This document shows positions 35,631-36,170 of a stretch of DNA of 36,170 nt, piece by piece. Numbering within the stretch: the stretch's first letter is position 1; the number at the start of each line of letters is the position of its first letter. The translations under genes were made by a program, and so were the position numbers. The notes below the pieces were generated by a model that was given only the letters and a program-made list of their open reading frames with translations, was not told the DNA's origin and did not search any database. This DNA is from an uncultured Halomicronema sp. (lineage in GTDB: Bacteria > Cyanobacteriota > Cyanobacteriia > Phormidesmidales > Phormidesmidaceae), in NCBI GenBank assembly GCA_937899725.1, contig CALCCA010000141.1, positions 1 through 36,170 of the forward strand. The letters are read 5' to 3'.

Positions 35631-36170
35631 AGATAGTTGCTGAAACACTTGCAATTTAGTTTGAGTCAGGCAATTGCATCAGTCATCATCGCCAACATCT
35701 AAAACCGAACTTTTTGCTTCGCCACCCATTCCGCATGCCTTTTGATATTGACATCTGTTCGAATGCTTGCCAATGTTCGAAACTTTTACGCCAGTATCAT
35801 TGCATCACAATGATACTGGATCCCGTTGTGGCACAAGCAGCATACACAAATTCCTGCATTCAGCTCCGACCTTACATAAGTTTTCTTGAAGCGGGAGCGA
35901 CGGTGCAGCTTCTTTGGAATCAAATAGTGAAACGTCAGTGATACCTAAGGCCGACACAACAGACATTTACCTTCGTGACTACCCGCCAAAGCAAAACTTT
36001 AAACCCACAAAAGCATTGTAGAAGATAAATTTGTCGTCGATGCAAGTAACCGCATGAACACAAGAATGGTAGCAATACGGGATGACTTCTTCTAGCCGCC
36101 CAGATTCATCTCAGCAATAATCAATAGTTTTTAAAGCAATCCCCCCTCACGCCTTGTTAGATGAAGACGA
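35631..36170. other. Region upstream of hemD, no complete gene; holds a 12-bp hairpin
   Basis: 540 bases to the right edge. A plus frame at 35714-35941 has no ribosome binding site and unbiased composition. On the minus strand, the last bases (36170 to about 36147) read as SSSSNKA-stop or RLHLTRREGGLL-stop, so the end of a gene beyond the window is possible but not proven. The hemD promoter should lie here. Confidence 0.45.
35791..35819. repeat. Perfect 12-bp inverted repeat upstream of hemD
   Basis: CCAGTATCATTG (35791-35802) pairs exactly with CAATGATACTGG (35808-35819) around a 5-base loop (CATCA), about 160 bases upstream of the hemD ATG. No T-tract follows on either strand, so it resembles an operator or a leader structure more than a terminator. 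Confidence 0.6.

Noticed and set aside
35714-35941. Open frame of 75 codons, plus strand, near the right edge
   Set aside because: No ribosome binding site, no recognisable family, and it contains the 12-bp hairpin.

Overview
This 36 kb window is chromosomal DNA from a cyanobacterium. Evidence: a light-dependent protochlorophyllide reductase (12127-13110), a small photosystem II assembly protein of the Psb34/Ssl1498 type (32140-32310), an 8-HDF-type photolyase, a CSP41b-like epimerase, a zinc-ribbon/kinase/WD40 protein, DUF4278 and DUF3616 proteins, and very frequent GCGATCGC (HIP1) octamers. The moderate-to-high GC and gene styles suggest a Leptolyngbya/Nodosilinea-type filamentous lineage; that placement is inference. 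No phage, transposase, CRISPR array, rRNA or tRNA was seen.

Layout. 1-7069 (all minus): an envelope or extracellular polysaccharide operon, in transcription order a Wzy/WaaL-like membrane protein, a GT2 glycosyltransferase, a Wzx-type flippase, a second GT2 enzyme, a membrane-anchored Asp-box (BNR/sortilin-like) beta-propeller protein, and the first 14 codons of an alkaline-phosphatase-superfamily gene cut by the left edge. 7070-8016 has no convincing gene but holds several inverted repeats. 8017-15027: an SDR oxidoreductase, a PlsY-like/PEP-synthase-like fusion, a degenerate HD-GYP-like protein, por, a cysteine-dioxygenase-like cupin, an FGE-domain lipoprotein and a palindromic repeat. 15028-21543 (all minus): a Ser/Thr kinase with a WD40 propeller, a solute-binding-like protein without signal peptide, a large GT-C-like membrane protein, a stand-alone M41 (FtsH-like) protease and a VanY-type carboxypeptidase. 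22068-28127: an SH3b/peptidoglycan-binding protein, LarE, an M23 endopeptidase, photolyase, DUF4278 and a CSP41b-like protein. 28424-36170: a J-domain/pentapeptide protein, a secreted S9 peptidase, Psb34, DUF3616, a YbaK-type deacylase, and an overlapping hemD-coaE pair.

Functional themes. Surface polysaccharide assembly fills the left end. Four cell-wall proteins (VanY M15, SH3b/PGB, M23, and perhaps the FGE-domain lipoprotein) lie between 13.9 and 25 kb. Tetrapyrrole and photosynthesis functions (por, hemD, Psb34) are scattered.

The most unusual items are: (1) the PlsY-like/PEP-synthase-like fusion at 9092-10873, in which the phosphohistidine position is Asn and the acyltransferase motifs are eroded, next to a protein whose HD metal site is also lost; (2) a perfect inverted repeat with 29-bp arms ending one base before the start codon of the M23 peptidase; (3) a stand-alone M41 protease with an intact zinc site but no AAA+ motor; (4) an FGE-domain lipoprotein lacking one of the two catalytic cysteines.
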